A stretch of 64,000 bases of DNA, from the NCBI GenBank assembly GCA_030280995.1, contig JASXTE010000011.1, positions 19,394,103-19,458,102 of the forward strand. Reading direction: 5' to 3'. This DNA comes from Hemileia vastatrix (taxonomy: Eukaryota; Basidiomycota; Pucciniomycetes; Pucciniales; Zaghouaniaceae). Made by a program: the position numbers and the translations under genes. Below the pieces are notes generated by a model that searched no databases, had not been told where the DNA came from, and saw nothing but the letters and a program-made list of their open reading frames with translations. Shown here piece after piece: positions 10,000 through 20,181 of this stretch (its first letter is position 1; every line of letters starts with the position of its first letter).

Positions 10000-10389
10000 T
10001 CACATAAATTTTTTTTTTTGTGTTTTAATTATACTAAGATTTTTAATCAGGTTTTGATGAGTTTTTCGCAGTTTTCCCTCTTGCTGGAGGTCATAAAACA
10101 TACCCTTCCAATTTTTATCCAACCTAATTTGGCCCATTTTGCCTTTTTCACCGTTTTTAAAATTAATAGAAAAACCGGGTAAATCCAATAAACATATAGA
10201 AAAGTCCAAAACGTATTTGCACTCCAAAGTAATATTAACAGAAAATAATTGAGAATCCACTTGAATTATCTCCAAGTGAGCTGACCTATTGCAATCCGGG
10301 ATCTCATCCTGAGGAGAGATTACAACATTAGAGCGATCAGCCCCTGCTACCCCAAAAAATGAGGGCATCCATCCCTTTCCAACAAACAT
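10000..10389 (-). CDS. N-terminal part of Gypsy-1 pol, entered by -1 frameshift from gag
   Basis: This frame overlaps the gag end by 43 bases and lies in the -1 phase. It reads SFFGVAGADRSN from the slippery site onward, contains no recognised domain, and ends at a TGA at 10000-10002. The main pol frame is one step out of phase, and the change falls at a long A homopolymer in element sense (about 10009-10019). A parallel copy of the same 35-codon unit at 9900-9960 has a different homopolymer length and stays open, so a one-base homopolymer error probably split pol here. The unit LQQEGKLRK followed by IKNLSIIKTQK is duplicated in tandem across this junction. Confidence 0.7.
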   Translation of the reverse strand: MFVGKGWMPSFFGVAGADRSNVVISPQDEIPDCNRSAHLEIIQVDSQLFSVNITLECKYVLDFSICLLDLPGFSINFKNGEKGKMGQIRLDKNWKGMFYDLQQEGKLRKTHQNLIKNLSIIKTQKKKFM

Positions 10390-12959
10390 AATTCACCAGA
10401 AGCCGTCCGTTTTATATGCCGCTTCTTGGTGCAAACACAACACTGGCACAGAGTAGTAATCCCTGGCCGTGTTTCCCAACCTTCATCTCCAGGAGGCGCT
10501 AACCGCATATGTAACCTCCGCATATCTTCACCAGTGATCTCCAAACTAATCCCCATGCCAGCTTGATACCCTATCCTGGCCTCAAAATCCATCAAAAAAG
10601 GACCACCAAGAACAGTTTTGACTGCTCCTCTGGCCACATAAAAGTGAACCTTACCAACAGATCCACCAATGCCTAACCTGACATGCTCAGCAGTACCCAT
10701 CAGCTCTGTTGCATGCCCTCCAATACCTCTGAGGTTTCCCCCAGTCCCACTTTTAATTGGCAAGCCTATACTCGTTGCTTGCTCCAATGAAATTAAATTA
10801 ATTTGAGACCCTGAATCGACCAAGGCCTTTACTTCTTTACCATTAAGAGTTACCACCAGGTAACCCAGGGGAGCGGAAAAATGTGTATCTACATCTTCCC
10901 CAAACTTTTCAGCATTTTCACAAATATATTCCACCTCTCCAGTGGAAACCCGACGCCTCGTCAAATGCTTCTTTTGCTTTTCAGCAAGCGCCGGACTAAT
11001 CGTAAATAACTCCCCCAAAGATAAGGGAATCTGCAGTTGATTCACCCTATTCAAAACTGCGTCCATCGCATTAGCTTGACCAGAAACTACTGGCCGCTCA
11101 TACTGGACCTTTGATTTAACAACCTTGGCCCTGGGTACCTCTTGAGGTCCAACCGAGCCATCTTCACCCCCCATTATAACATCTTCACTTTCTATAACCC
11201 TAACTCCGTCACCAGCTTCTTGCACTAATCCTGATCCATCGCTAGTCCTTCTTACTCCCTCCATTGGGATGGGACCGCTAAAACTTGGTCTGGGTAGAGA
11301 CGCCAACGGTACGTCCTCCTCAGAATCCGAATCATCCTCTGGCATAGGCTCACCATTTAAATCAAACTTGCCATAACTAGGGGGCCCCATATCAGCAATC
11401 CCCTTCTGCATTTTATATAATTCGTCCTTAGAGTAAGGGTTCAATTTGTTGGCGGCAGTTTGAGCACTAGAATTCTTGTCCTTAGAGTAAGGGTTCACTT
11501 TGTTATTGGCCTTGCCAGGATTAGCCCTCAATTGGCTCTGAATGCTACTTTTCGCCTTAGTAGCAGCTGCTCTTCTAGCAGCATTAACATCGTATTCGCC
11601 AGCCATACAGCTACCCTCCACCTGGGCAACCGTCGCCAGCTCTAAACCACCAAAAGAAGTAGAAAATGTGGCTTTACTGACCTCTTTCTCCTTGCCCTTG
11701 TCAGCTTTACCACCATTACCATTACCATTTTTGCCACTCTTGGCATTAACATCTTCATCCGTCACCTCTTCAAATCTGGCTCTCCTTTCAGCCGTTAAAC
11801 TTCTTCTGACCAAATCAGAAGGAGACTGTCCATCACTGGGCTTGATGAACGAACCATCAGGAAATTTATAAACTTTACCATCGAATAAAACTCGCCCAGC
11901 ATCCATATCCTTATCAAGAGCAAAACAAACTGTTGCTCTGTGACCCCTCCTATTACAATAGGAGCACACCTTTGGCTCATCATAGCCACCTCTATATCCA
12001 TTACTACCACCATTCCCACCATTTCTCCCATTGCCTGGGAAGCGGTTACTGTTGTTATTGCCATTATAATTTCGACGTTCATAACCTCTAGACTGATAAG
12101 AAGTCGACGTCGACGAAGAAGCGATTGGGGCCTTATTGGCCTTCTGGGTTTCTTGAACAAATATTTTTAATTGTTTAGTTAAATCGGCCAGGTGATCGAC
12201 CATCTTATTATCTACATTACCCTCAACTTTAGCAGCAGGTAATCCCATTTGAGCCTTCTTGGCCTCCTGGGCTTTGACCATAATATCGTTGTTTTCGGCC
12301 AAAACCTCGCTAACCTTGCTAACATATTGAGTGCATGACTCTTGATATTTGTCCAACGCCAATAACTTTAGATGGGCTTGAATGTTGTCCTTGATAACCT
12401 CCAGAGCCGGCAGTTTCTGCTCACCATTAGGCAGTTCCTTCATCAAATCTTTTCTTGAAAGATCCTTCAAGACGTCCATACGAATATCCCTGCTGCATGC
12501 TGACCAAAACAAATCTTTTGCTTGGTTCTCATGCACTAACTCGTCCACCAGTATGAGATATTCCACCACTTCATCAAACTGAACACAGAGCTTTTTGAAG
12601 TCAGCCATAGAAGAAACACCACCTTTTGCTTGCCAGTCTCCAACAATTTTATTGAGGTCCATCATAGTAAACCTAACACCCCATCTATCAATCATAGCTT
12701 TAGAAAGCTTAACCCAATCCTTGTCCTTGAATGCCTGCATAGCAATAACCTCTTTTTCCACCTCCCTATCAGCAATAAAAAACCTAACTTGCTTCACCAT
12801 ATCCACATGAGAAGCACCATCAACAGCAGCAGCAGCTTCATACCTGCTAATGAACCATTTAACCTCCTCCCCATCAAACTTTGGGCCATCCCAAGAAACA
12901 ATTCTAACTGAGGGAGTAAGAGGGTTAGAAGATCCAGAAGCAACAGCAGAAGAAGACAT
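10347..12959 (-). CDS. gag: Gypsy-1 Gag with C-terminal aspartic protease
   Basis: This 870-residue frame encodes the structural protein of the virus-like particle. A capsid-like helical region spans about residues 20-210. An asparagine- and glycine-rich basic segment (290-325) precedes a CCHC zinc knuckle with Cys332, Cys335, His340 and Cys345. A low-complexity acidic linker follows. The retropepsin motif is at 713-719 (LVDSGSQ) with hydrophobic-hydrophobic-Gly near ETVLGG-like sequence further on (TVLGGPF), so the protease is in the gag frame rather than in pol. The start is the first ATG, just after a leader that contains the primer site. The frame has no stops. The last codons contain the frameshift heptamer. 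Confidence 0.92.
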   Translation of the reverse strand: MSSSAVASGSSNPLTPSVRIVSWDGPKFDGEEVKWFISRYEAAAAVDGASHVDMVKQVRFFIADREVEKEVIAMQAFKDKDWVKLSKAMIDRWGVRFTMMDLNKIVGDWQAKGGVSSMADFKKLCVQFDEVVEYLILVDELVHENQAKDLFWSACSRDIRMDVLKDLSRKDLMKELPNGEQKLPALEVIKDNIQAHLKLLALDKYQESCTQYVSKVSEVLAENNDIMVKAQEAKKAQMGLPAAKVEGNVDNKMVDHLADLTKQLKIFVQETQKANKAPIASSSTSTSYQSRGYERRNYNGNNNSNRFPGNGRNGGNGGSNGYRGGYDEPKVCSYCNRRGHRATVCFALDKDMDAGRVLFDGKVYKFPDGSFIKPSDGQSPSDLVRRSLTAERRARFEEVTDEDVNAKSGKNGNGNGGKADKGKEKEVSKATFSTSFGGLELATVAQVEGSCMAGEYDVNAARRAAATKAKSSIQSQLRANPGKANNKVNPYSKDKNSSAQTAANKLNPYSKDELYKMQKGIADMGPPSYGKFDLNGEPMPEDDSDSEEDVPLASLPRPSFSGPIPMEGVRRTSDGSGLVQEAGDGVRVIESEDVIMGGEDGSVGPQEVPRAKVVKSKVQYERPVVSGQANAMDAVLNRVNQLQIPLSLGELFTISPALAEKQKKHLTRRRVSTGEVEYICENAEKFGEDVDTHFSAPLGYLVVTLNGKEVKALVDSGSQINLISLEQATSIGLPIKSGTGGNLRGIGGHATELMGTAEHVRLGIGGSVGKVHFYVARGAVKTVLGGPFLMDFEARIGYQAGMGISLEITGEDMRRLHMRLAPPGDEGWETRPGITTLCQCCVCTKKRHIKRTASGELCLLERDGCPHFLG
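10353..10359 (-). promoter_or_regulatory. Candidate -1 ribosomal frameshift heptamer T TTT TTG
   Basis: In gag phase the codons are CAT TTT TTG GGG TAG, so T TTT TTG is a canonical slippery heptamer in the correct phase, one codon before the gag stop. Slipping back one base continues directly into the pol frame. A possible stem (ATCTC with GAGAT) lies 33 bases downstream at 10301-10320. Confidence 0.65.
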
Positions 12960-12999
12960 CCCAATAAGTAATGAAAAGCGTTAACAATCGATAAAATAA

Positions 13000-13068
13000 C
13001 AAGCCTCTTGCAGGCCAATAACAAAAATCCAATTAGAGTTCCAGAAAATAAGCCTCTTGCAGGCTATT
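13000..13068. repeat. Two identical hairpins in the Gypsy-1 leader
   Basis: GCCTCTTGCAGGC occurs at 13003-13015 and 13052-13064, each able to form a GCCT/AGGC stem. They lie between the primer site and the gag start. The loop resembles that of the CCTC-TTGCTG-GAGG hairpins in pol, so they may belong to the same repeat family. Confidence 0.75.
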
Positions 13069-13112
13069 AACGTTCTTGATCCTAGTAAGTCTTTAAAGAA
13101 AGCTAGAGAAAT

Positions 13113-13133
13113 CGAACCCCACGTTGGGCGCCA
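13113..13133 (-). other. Primer-binding site complementary to lysine tRNA
   Basis: In element sense TGGCGCCCAACGTGGGG lies four bases inside the 5' LTR. It is complementary to the 3' end of the widespread eukaryotic tRNA-Lys(CUU) type, as recalled from known tRNA sequences, so reverse transcription is probably primed by tRNA-Lys. Confidence 0.8.
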
Positions 13134-13137
13134 ACTA

Positions 13138-14275
13138 TGGTAAGGTAAACTCTTACAGTCTCCTTGCTGTAAGCAGAATCCGGAGGAGATATGTGGATTT
13201 ACCCGAAAACCCCGTCCTTCCAATAAAAATAACAAAATGGGAATTCTAAATCACTAAGCTAACCAATCTACTTGGATCTGTTTGATGAAAATAATGAAAC
13301 TCTAAAATATTTAACGCTTGTTGAGATTAAATGATCGTGGCTGTTGATAAAGAAATACTGATAACAACAATTAAGGTGTACCAGTGAAAGATCTGAAAAG
13401 ATTGACTTTTATGTTTTTATAATAATTTAAATTTTTATGAGACAGCAATAATCAAGTCCCAGCGATGAAGACCTTTCTAAAGATACCCTATATGAAGTGT
13501 TATTTTAATTGTTGAGTAGTATTTCTAAAATGTTATATATAAAATATAAAGTTATAAGGGTATTACAAATTTATTTAATTTGTTGAGTAATAAAGAATGA
13601 GACTGTGGTAGTTAATGATTAAGCTGTATGATGTGTCCCCCCTCCCAATTTCGAGTTTGAGAGTCGCTTAAGTATTCCTAGTCACGTGCCTAAGTTTTCC
13701 CCTCCAGAGCTCTTCCAGAGTCAATCCGGAGCCCGTACGGAGTCCGTACGGAGCCGGAACAGAGTCCGTACGGAGTCCGTACGGAGTCGAAACGGAGTCC
13801 GTCCGGACTTCCGGACTAAATTTAGAACCTTAAAACTATAATAAAAAATCTAGAAAAATTACACATAATAGAGCTACTTCCCCTTTACATACCAAACTAA
13901 TTTTCGTAGTCTGCGCAGCTCTAATTACCCTGTGAAAATTCATCAAAATTAAGTAATTTTTGAAAACGTAAATATTTCTATAAAACTTTAAAATTCATTT
14001 AAAAATATAAGAAAAATAGTAAAAATTCTGGGAAAATTTCCCAAGGTTCTTGAGTGACTCGACTTGATACTTATAAGTTTTTCAGACCGTAAAAATAAGT
14101 TTTCTCCGTAAAATAAATTGTTTTCGTGTAGGCATTCGCTCGTGACCAATTTCTTCATATTTAAAACTCAAATAAATTAAATAAAACCCTTTTTAAAAAA
14201 AATAACACCAATCTTGCATGCCGTGATAACTCCATTTACATACTTAGGTGCCGTACTAAACTTTAGGCTACCACA
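13138..14275 (-). repeat. Gypsy-1 LTR, right copy (5' LTR in element sense)
   Basis: It is 1138 bp long, with the same ends as the left copy and one minisatellite block fewer. As the 5' LTR it should hold the promoter. I could not identify a convincing TATA box. Confidence 0.95.
13726..13816. repeat. 11-bp minisatellite inside the right LTR
   Basis: Same CGGAGTCCGTA array as at 1471-1594, with 33 bp (three units) fewer. Confidence 0.9.
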
Positions 14276-14281
14276 ACGTTA

Positions 14282-15407
14282 ATGGCTATCTTCTAATGGC
14301 AAATGAATTACTGAGTAAGACCAAGGGAAGGATTGATCTTTTTCCTAAACAGATGTCTGAACACTTCAAGTATTAACAAGCGAAATACAAGAAGGCAAAG
14401 GCTCTTTCATCTTCCACTAGTTTTGGGGTTACAAACATTGATATAACTAAGGGCATAAAATCAATAGACAATAAACTTGAATCTTTATGTCCTTACTTTA
14501 AAGAGATGGATGCAATTTTTGGAGAGAGAGCTGATGTTAATCCTGTAAACATGTTGGATAGAGAAGATCCTATCTATGAACATGATGTTGAAGTAAATCT
14601 TTTCCCATCCTCTTCTTCGACTCAAGCCTCCCCTCATTTGAATAAGACCAATCTAGATAGCTTTTCTGTAGATCCTATTGGCAACTTAACCCAACCAAAT
14701 CTAACTCAGGTGTGTTTCTTCTTCTTTTATCTTATCAATTCTATTTTTCTATTTACTTACTTATCTTTTTCTTATTTCTTAAAAGGCTGACAAACAAACC
14801 CAGGATCCTCAATCAAATGATTCTGAAGGTAGCCACAATGATGAGGGGGAAATTATGACCTTTAAAAAGAAGAGTAGGACTTCAAGTAGTCTAAATTTCC
14901 ACTCCCAAAGAAGACAAAAAAGTGATACTTCATCACAAAACCCTTTTTGTCTATGGAAAAATTTTTAGAGAAACGTGATGCTGGTAAGTGATACCATACC
15001 TCTTATTAATTTATTCTGCTTTTCTTCTACTTTATGTTAATTTTTATTATCACTCTAGAACAAGTGAAAATTGCTAAAGAGACTCTAAGCTTTGAAAAGA
15101 AGAAATACAAGCTCTCTTTAAGGAGGGATGATAGGCTACAAGATTTGGAAGAGAGGAAGTACGAGCTCTCTTTACAGAAGGATTGTTGGGCCCAAGATTT
15201 GGAGGAGAAGAAGTTTGAGTTAACTCTAAGTATTGAAAAATCAAAAAAGAGGAGAAAACACTTGAACATCAAAACCTATTAGAGCAGATGAAATATAAGT
15301 TTGATCATGAAGAGAATTCCAAAAAGAAAGATTTCTTGATAGAATGTGTCAAAGCTAATAAATTTGTTGAGGAAATTGAATGTTTAAAGAAATTGTTTGA
15401 TGACTAG
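14282..15407 (+). pseudogene. Myb/SANT-like DNA-binding protein of H1, 3' fragment
   Basis: This continues the gene broken at 882. It reads NGYLLMANELLSKTKGRID, then a block ending CPYFKEMDAIFGERADVNP that matches the end of the Myb_DNA-bind_3-like domain in H3. Two probable introns follow: about 14709-14785 (GTGTGTTT to AAAAG), and another starting GTAAGTGAT near 14983 and ending CTCTAG near 15059. The last part (EQVKIAKETLSFEKKKYKL onward) is a charged coiled coil that ends KKLFDD at about 15407. Lesions include a TAA near 14374 and at least two frame changes. The coiled-coil tail is shared with H2 but absent from the shorter H3 protein, so it may serve multimerisation in this subfamily. 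Confidence 0.75.
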
Positions 15408-15564
15408 TTTGTTTATTTCTCTCACACTTCAACTTTTCATATTTATTTGTACATAAAAATTACAACAATTTCCTGTATTTCATTACTCTATCAATCATTA
15501 CTTGAATTTTTGTATTTTAATGTTAAATATTCTTTTTTTAAATAAAATTTTCATGTCTCCTTTG

Positions 15565-16262
15565 AAAATTTGACAATCCCCCACCCTTGGATTTTTTTGA
15601 AGTAAGGGGTTAGTATCACCAAATTCTTTCATGTTATGAATCTTGAAAGTCTTCAATGAAACTTTGGCTTTAATACCCCCTGCATTTTACCGGTATCCCC
15701 AAAATTCTTACAAGTCAAGAATTTAACAAGTCTTATAAGAAATTTTGGCAATACCCCCCCTGGATTTTATTGAAGTAAGGGACAGGTATCACCAAAAAAT
15801 TTTCACCAAAATATTTAAAAGTCAAAAATTTTACATGTTACACTACGCAATATAGGGGGTGGATTTGCTAGCAAGTCCTCAACCTGAACTCAGATGGAAC
15901 TCAGATGGAACTCAGACTGAACTCATACTGAACCCATACTGAACTCTACTTGAACACCCACCTAAAACTGTTCTTCTGAGTGGTGTTCATTCCTGATTGT
16001 ATGGCTCCTTTATCAATAGCTCAATGTGTGTTCAATCTATGGTGAGTTTGGGTCCAAGGTTGCGGACTTGCTAGCAAGTCCGCCCCCCATATTGTGTGGT
16101 GTTACATTTGAATATTTGGCAATACCCCCCCCTACATTTTATTGAAGCAAGGGGTGGGTATCACAAAAATGTTTACAAGCCTTCAATTTTGAATGTCAGA
16201 TTTGAAAATTTGGCGATACCCCCAATAAATTTTATTGAAGTAAGGGGTGGAAGTCATCTAAA
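15565..16262. repeat. Diverged tandem repeat block within H1
   Basis: Five or so copies of a unit contain a run of Cs preceded by GGCAATA or GGCGATA, then ATTTTATTGAAGTAAGGGG and a GTATCACC-like end. The C-rich and G-rich parts of each unit are partly self-complementary. A MITE has inserted in the middle (15841-16101). H2 keeps only a trace, around a G run at 38957-38968. Confidence 0.7.
15841..16101. mobile_element. MITE copy 1 with GCTAGC terminal palindromes
   Basis: This 261-bp element has inverted ends (CACTACGCAATATAGGGGG and its complement) and TTA on both sides. Just inside each end is a palindrome centred on GCTAGC (TTGCTAGCAA). The centre holds 11-bp tandem units like GAACTCATACT. 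A second copy in the opposite orientation lies at 34113-34351. Confidence 0.88.
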
Positions 16263-16559
16263 TTTAATATAATTACATAAATTATTAAATAAATATCTAA
16301 TATATATCAATTTCCCTAGTTAAAAGTAATGACAATTCCTCAAGCCAAAATGCAGATCAAATCTAGAAACAAAAGTTTGGGACTTCCCACAGGTATAGGT
16401 TAGAGGAAACCCATGAAACAAATAAATGTTATCATGATTACCTGTAATACAACCCAATGTTGTTGGCCCATTACTTTAGTTGAGAAAATTGATATATAAA
16501 AAATATTTATTAAAAATTTATGAAAAAATATATAATTTTTGATGAAAACTCTAATCCCC

Positions 16560-18480
16560 ATAATTTTTGGATCTAGATAAAGTTTTTTTAAATTGATTAA
16601 CTTTACCTTCTTTCTTTACCTTGTTGATTCTTTGAATCAACTTATGACTGATTTGAAATGAGCAACCAAAATGTGTGAAATCTTGAAAGGATTCCAAACC
16701 AGGAGGAGCTTTGGTCATTTGATGATTATCCTTAGAAGAATTCCAAATAGTCTCGATGATACCATTTCCCAAACAAAAATCAATGATGCACTGGTAGTCT
16801 GGAAAATATTAACCACGTCCTTTGATTTTAGCTGGAGATGGTTTTGGTTGGCAAGTTATTGTATTGATATATGAGAATATACCAAAAGTAAGAAAATTGG
16901 GGTCATTCCTATCGATATGAATCCTATTGTGGAATCCAGAATGAGTGATAACAACATTAGAAAATAAAAGATATTTGTGGCTGATATCTTCCCATTTGGA
17001 GTCACACCAATTTGGTATTCCAACTTTGGTTGAAATTTCATTGTCAGCCAGGCTACTAGACTTACTCAGTGAAATAATTAATTATGTTACTGAGATGAAG
17101 TCACGCCTTTTAAATCCTTATTAACGATTAATTATTTATTGCTTACTTATGTATTACTTACAATTAACTAGCTAAGTACATTAAGTAATTTTAATAATTA
17201 ATAAAAATAAATGTCCCATACATTTTTTACTCCCTAACACCATGCTCAATAATACAGTTGAGAAGGGAATAGAAATAGTATTAAAAATATAATAAAATCT
17301 AAAAAAAAAAATTACAAATTCCTTTATTAAGAAATTTAAATTTCCATTAAAACAACATTTTAAATCAAATGTCTTATACTAAGTGTGACAATCTAAGGGA
17401 AATCAAGTTATATTTCAAATAAAAATGATAACTTTTATTGATGCACCATTTAGTATATCTTTTATATTTCACATACTCTCTTTATCTTTAGTTTTCCTCT
17501 CACACCCATTTATTAGGTGGTGTTAAGTCTGTGTTTTTATCTCTCACATTTTTCCTGTAAAAGGCCCTCCATCTTTTGTACTTTTGGAGACAAATTATTA
17601 CTTACTTATTAAAAACATTTACTACACTTAAAATATTTATTAATTTTTTTTTTTTTTTAGTATTTACAAATACGTAATTCTAACTCATTAATTATAATAA
17701 TATTTATAAATTTTCTACCTTTTATATCTGAGTAAAACCAATAAAGAATAAAAGTACATACCCAAAACTTTGAGAATCCAAAAAATTCCCTTATTACCGC
17801 GGTTATACTGCCCTTAAAAACCTTCTAGACATAAAAGACTCCTTGAAATTCATGATTTTTTTCAAATTCTTTATTACAGAGCTTTTTGAGTTGAAGAGCA
17901 AGAAAAGAGTTAAAGGAAGGTAGAGTGTCCCATAAGCAAAAATCTTCATCTTTTTGAGCTTTAGTGATATTCTTGAGCAATGAATATATGCCTATATAAT
18001 TGAAATAAGTGAAATGATATTATGAATTGAACAAAAATTATTAGAAATACCAAGAGAATATCCTTTAACAAAACCAGGTCTCCAACCAAATCCAATCATG
18101 ATACCCCCCCAACAAATTCGTATTCCTTATAGGCAACCAAATCAAAGCCATTTGATAAAGAGCTATGATAAGATCAGATAGTTGATTAAAAGATTCATCT
18201 TTAACACCATCAAAATAATGACATTCCAAAATAAATTGAGCCTTAAAAGTATTACTGATAACTGCAACAACTTGATCATCTCTAAATTTGGTTAGATATT
18301 TGATATCTTCTGGTAATTTTTCGGGATATTGAATTTTTTTATCTACTTTAGTTTTATAAAAAAAATGTTTGAGATATGACAAAAAAAACTTTTTCAGAGA
18401 ATTATGCCTAGATATTAATCAGATAAGAGTTTCAGAATCCTTATCCTCTAAATATGCAATATAAAAATGTGAAATAAGAT
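16560..18480 (-). pseudogene. Tet/JBP-like 2OG-Fe(II) oxygenase relic in H1
   Basis: Scattered frames on the minus strand match the gene at 38107-38620 in H2 and resemble the gene at 62027-63260. The N-terminal part lies at 18065-18480 (YPEKLPEDIKYLTKFRDDQ). The core lies at 16560-17040: GIPNWCDSKWEDI, then RIHIDRNDPNFLTFG, which has the HxD iron-binding pair (codons at 16917-16919 and 16911-16913). It continues with DNHQMTKAPPG, a candidate third iron ligand, and FTHFGCSFQIS, where an Arg is usual but a His is seen. Many stops and frame changes make it a relic. Tet/JBP-like enzymes oxidise methylated bases in DNA; whether this family did so is inference. In both H1 and H2 it sits between transposase and Myb gene in the same orientation as the transposase. 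Confidence 0.6.
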
Positions 18481-18489
18481 AAGTGAAAT

Positions 18490-18810
18490 TTGGAAAAAAA
18501 GGCTCCACTACAAAGGTCAAAATCTCAGCAACCACTGAACCTAATTCAAACCTGTTTGTGAGAAATGAGAGATAGGCTTTAGTAGAATCTTCAGTTAAAG
18601 AAAATTTGATTTAAATAAACCTAACCCTAATTCTTTACGTAAAAAATGAAATAAAAATTTGAATGGGGAAAAAAAAAGCTCAACTTTAATGGTCAATATC
18701 TCAGCAACAACTGAATCAAATTCAAATCTGTTTGTAGGAAATTAAAGGCAGCCTTCACAAGAATCCTCAGTAAAAAGAAAATTGGATTTGTATAAACATA
18801 ACCCTAATTC
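18490..18810. repeat. Direct repeat upstream of the Tet-like relic
   Basis: Two diverged copies of a segment of about 170 bp each contain a statement close to GGTCAATATCTCAGCAACA and then TCAAATCTGTTTGT. H2 has the same duplication in the opposite orientation at about 37730-38010, so the duplication predates the split of the two copies. Confidence 0.75.
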
Positions 18811-18887
18811 AGAGTCTGATTTTCAAAATTTTACAAAAACTTGAAAAGTGGTAATGAAGATGAGATCAAAAGGAGTTTAATAAGTTC

Positions 18888-20064
18888 TGTCAGTATAGTC
18901 TAGAATATAAGTATGATATAATAGTGTTATTTTATGGTCCTACTACTTATTGATAAATGATTTAGTGATTAAACCTCAGGGGAAGACTAATAGAATAGTT
19001 ATACTCAAATAAAACTCACAATACTTGGATTTAAATGCGTGCTAGTGGTGGAAAATAGAAGAATAAAATATAGTTATAGCTTTTATAAAGATAATATCAA
19101 TTTATAAGGGCTTTATAATATATTTCTGAATACTAATAATTGTATTGTAGTGTTTGTTTGAAGTGTAGTAATTGAATGATGATAATAAACCGTCAAAATC
19201 CCTCCTTACTTACACCCAAATCCACTGGAGTGCACAGACCTTCAATCCAGATGATGTCACTGCTATCCCCAGAAATTACAGCACTGTGAGGGCCCATCAC
19301 CTCCCCATGGCGTCCACTTCAAGCAGTTTCAACACCCAGACCTCCAGTAAGGCCCCTCCATCACTATTAATAATAACACAGAGTCATACCATAAATAGAA
19401 AATCCAGATAAAAGTGGATACCATAAAGAAACAGGTAAAATAAATGATCAAAAAGAGATTTAATGAAATTAAAAGCATATAAAGGAAACATATAAAATGT
19501 CCAAGCCCCCAATAACATCCCCAAGCATCCACATTAACCCAGAAACATCCTTCCAACCCATAAATCTGTGAATAACCATCCAAGGAAGTAATTTTAGTTG
19601 TCCAAACTGGGTGTATGCGCCTGATATAGGTGTCTATGCTTATGTAGGCGTTGTGAGTCCACTGATTTTGTCCATATGACCTAAAATAAGCAGAAAAACA
19701 AAGGTTATAGGCTATTAAGGGGCTAAAACCCACTTATATACCTAAATATACATAATATACTGCATATTTCACTGAATATGAGATTTATGTATACATATAA
19801 GCTTATGTATGTCAATAATTACTTCATATCACTTAAGATAAGTATATTATGACTCCATTAACACCTTAATAAGTATTATTAGGCCATGGATAAGCTATTT
19901 AAACTATTATAAATTCTATAATAGAATAATAATTATATATATATATAATAAAATAATATATATTATTATTTTAACCTTATTTTTAAGATATAAGCTTAAT
20001 CTAGTTAAGGTTATCTTATTTTAAGCATAAGAAATACTCAGTCCTAAGGATATTTAGGCTGAAA
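18888..20064 (-). repeat. Gypsy-2 LTR, left copy (3' LTR in element sense)
   Basis: 1177 bp, about 99 percent identical by eye to 26561-27737. Small open frames on both strands (for example 19172-19411) occur identically in both LTRs and are not supported as genes. Confidence 0.94.
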
Positions 20065-20076
20065 CTCCCTCACCCC
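20065..20076 (-). other. Polypurine tract of Gypsy-2
   Basis: GGGGTGAGGGAG in element sense immediately precedes the 3' LTR. Confidence 0.75.
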
Positions 20077-20181
20077 AAAAAAAACAATAAAAAAATGTTA
20101 AGACATTTTAATTAAACTTAAGGAGTGAAAAAAATAAAAAATAAAAAATAATTTTTATAATACATATACTGTAGAACAGTA

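Larger units (their letters stand above)
883..14275 (-). mobile_element. Gypsy-1: complete Ty3/Gypsy LTR retrotransposon
   Basis: Two long terminal repeats (883-2053 and 13138-14275) enclose gag-protease and pol on the minus strand, a lysine-tRNA primer site and a polypurine tract. ACGTTA lies on both outer flanks (877-882 and 14276-14281). The LTRs differ by about four substitutions seen by eye plus one 33-bp repeat unit, so the insertion is recent, more so than Gypsy-2. It interrupts the Myb-like gene of H1. Between the 3' LTR and the pol end lie about 4 kb with two antisense accessory genes and a hairpin-repeat array, which is unusual for Gypsy. No chromodomain is visible in pol. Confidence 0.93.

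Noticed and set aside
13113..13133. Sequence resembling the 3' end of a tRNA gene
   Set aside because: Only the acceptor and T-arm part with CCA is present, directly next to an LTR. It is the primer-binding site, not a tRNA gene.
19172..19733. Open frames on both strands within the Gypsy-2 LTR, repeated at 26845-27406
   Set aside because: They are duplicated only because the LTR is duplicated. They overlap each other on opposite strands and show no domain.
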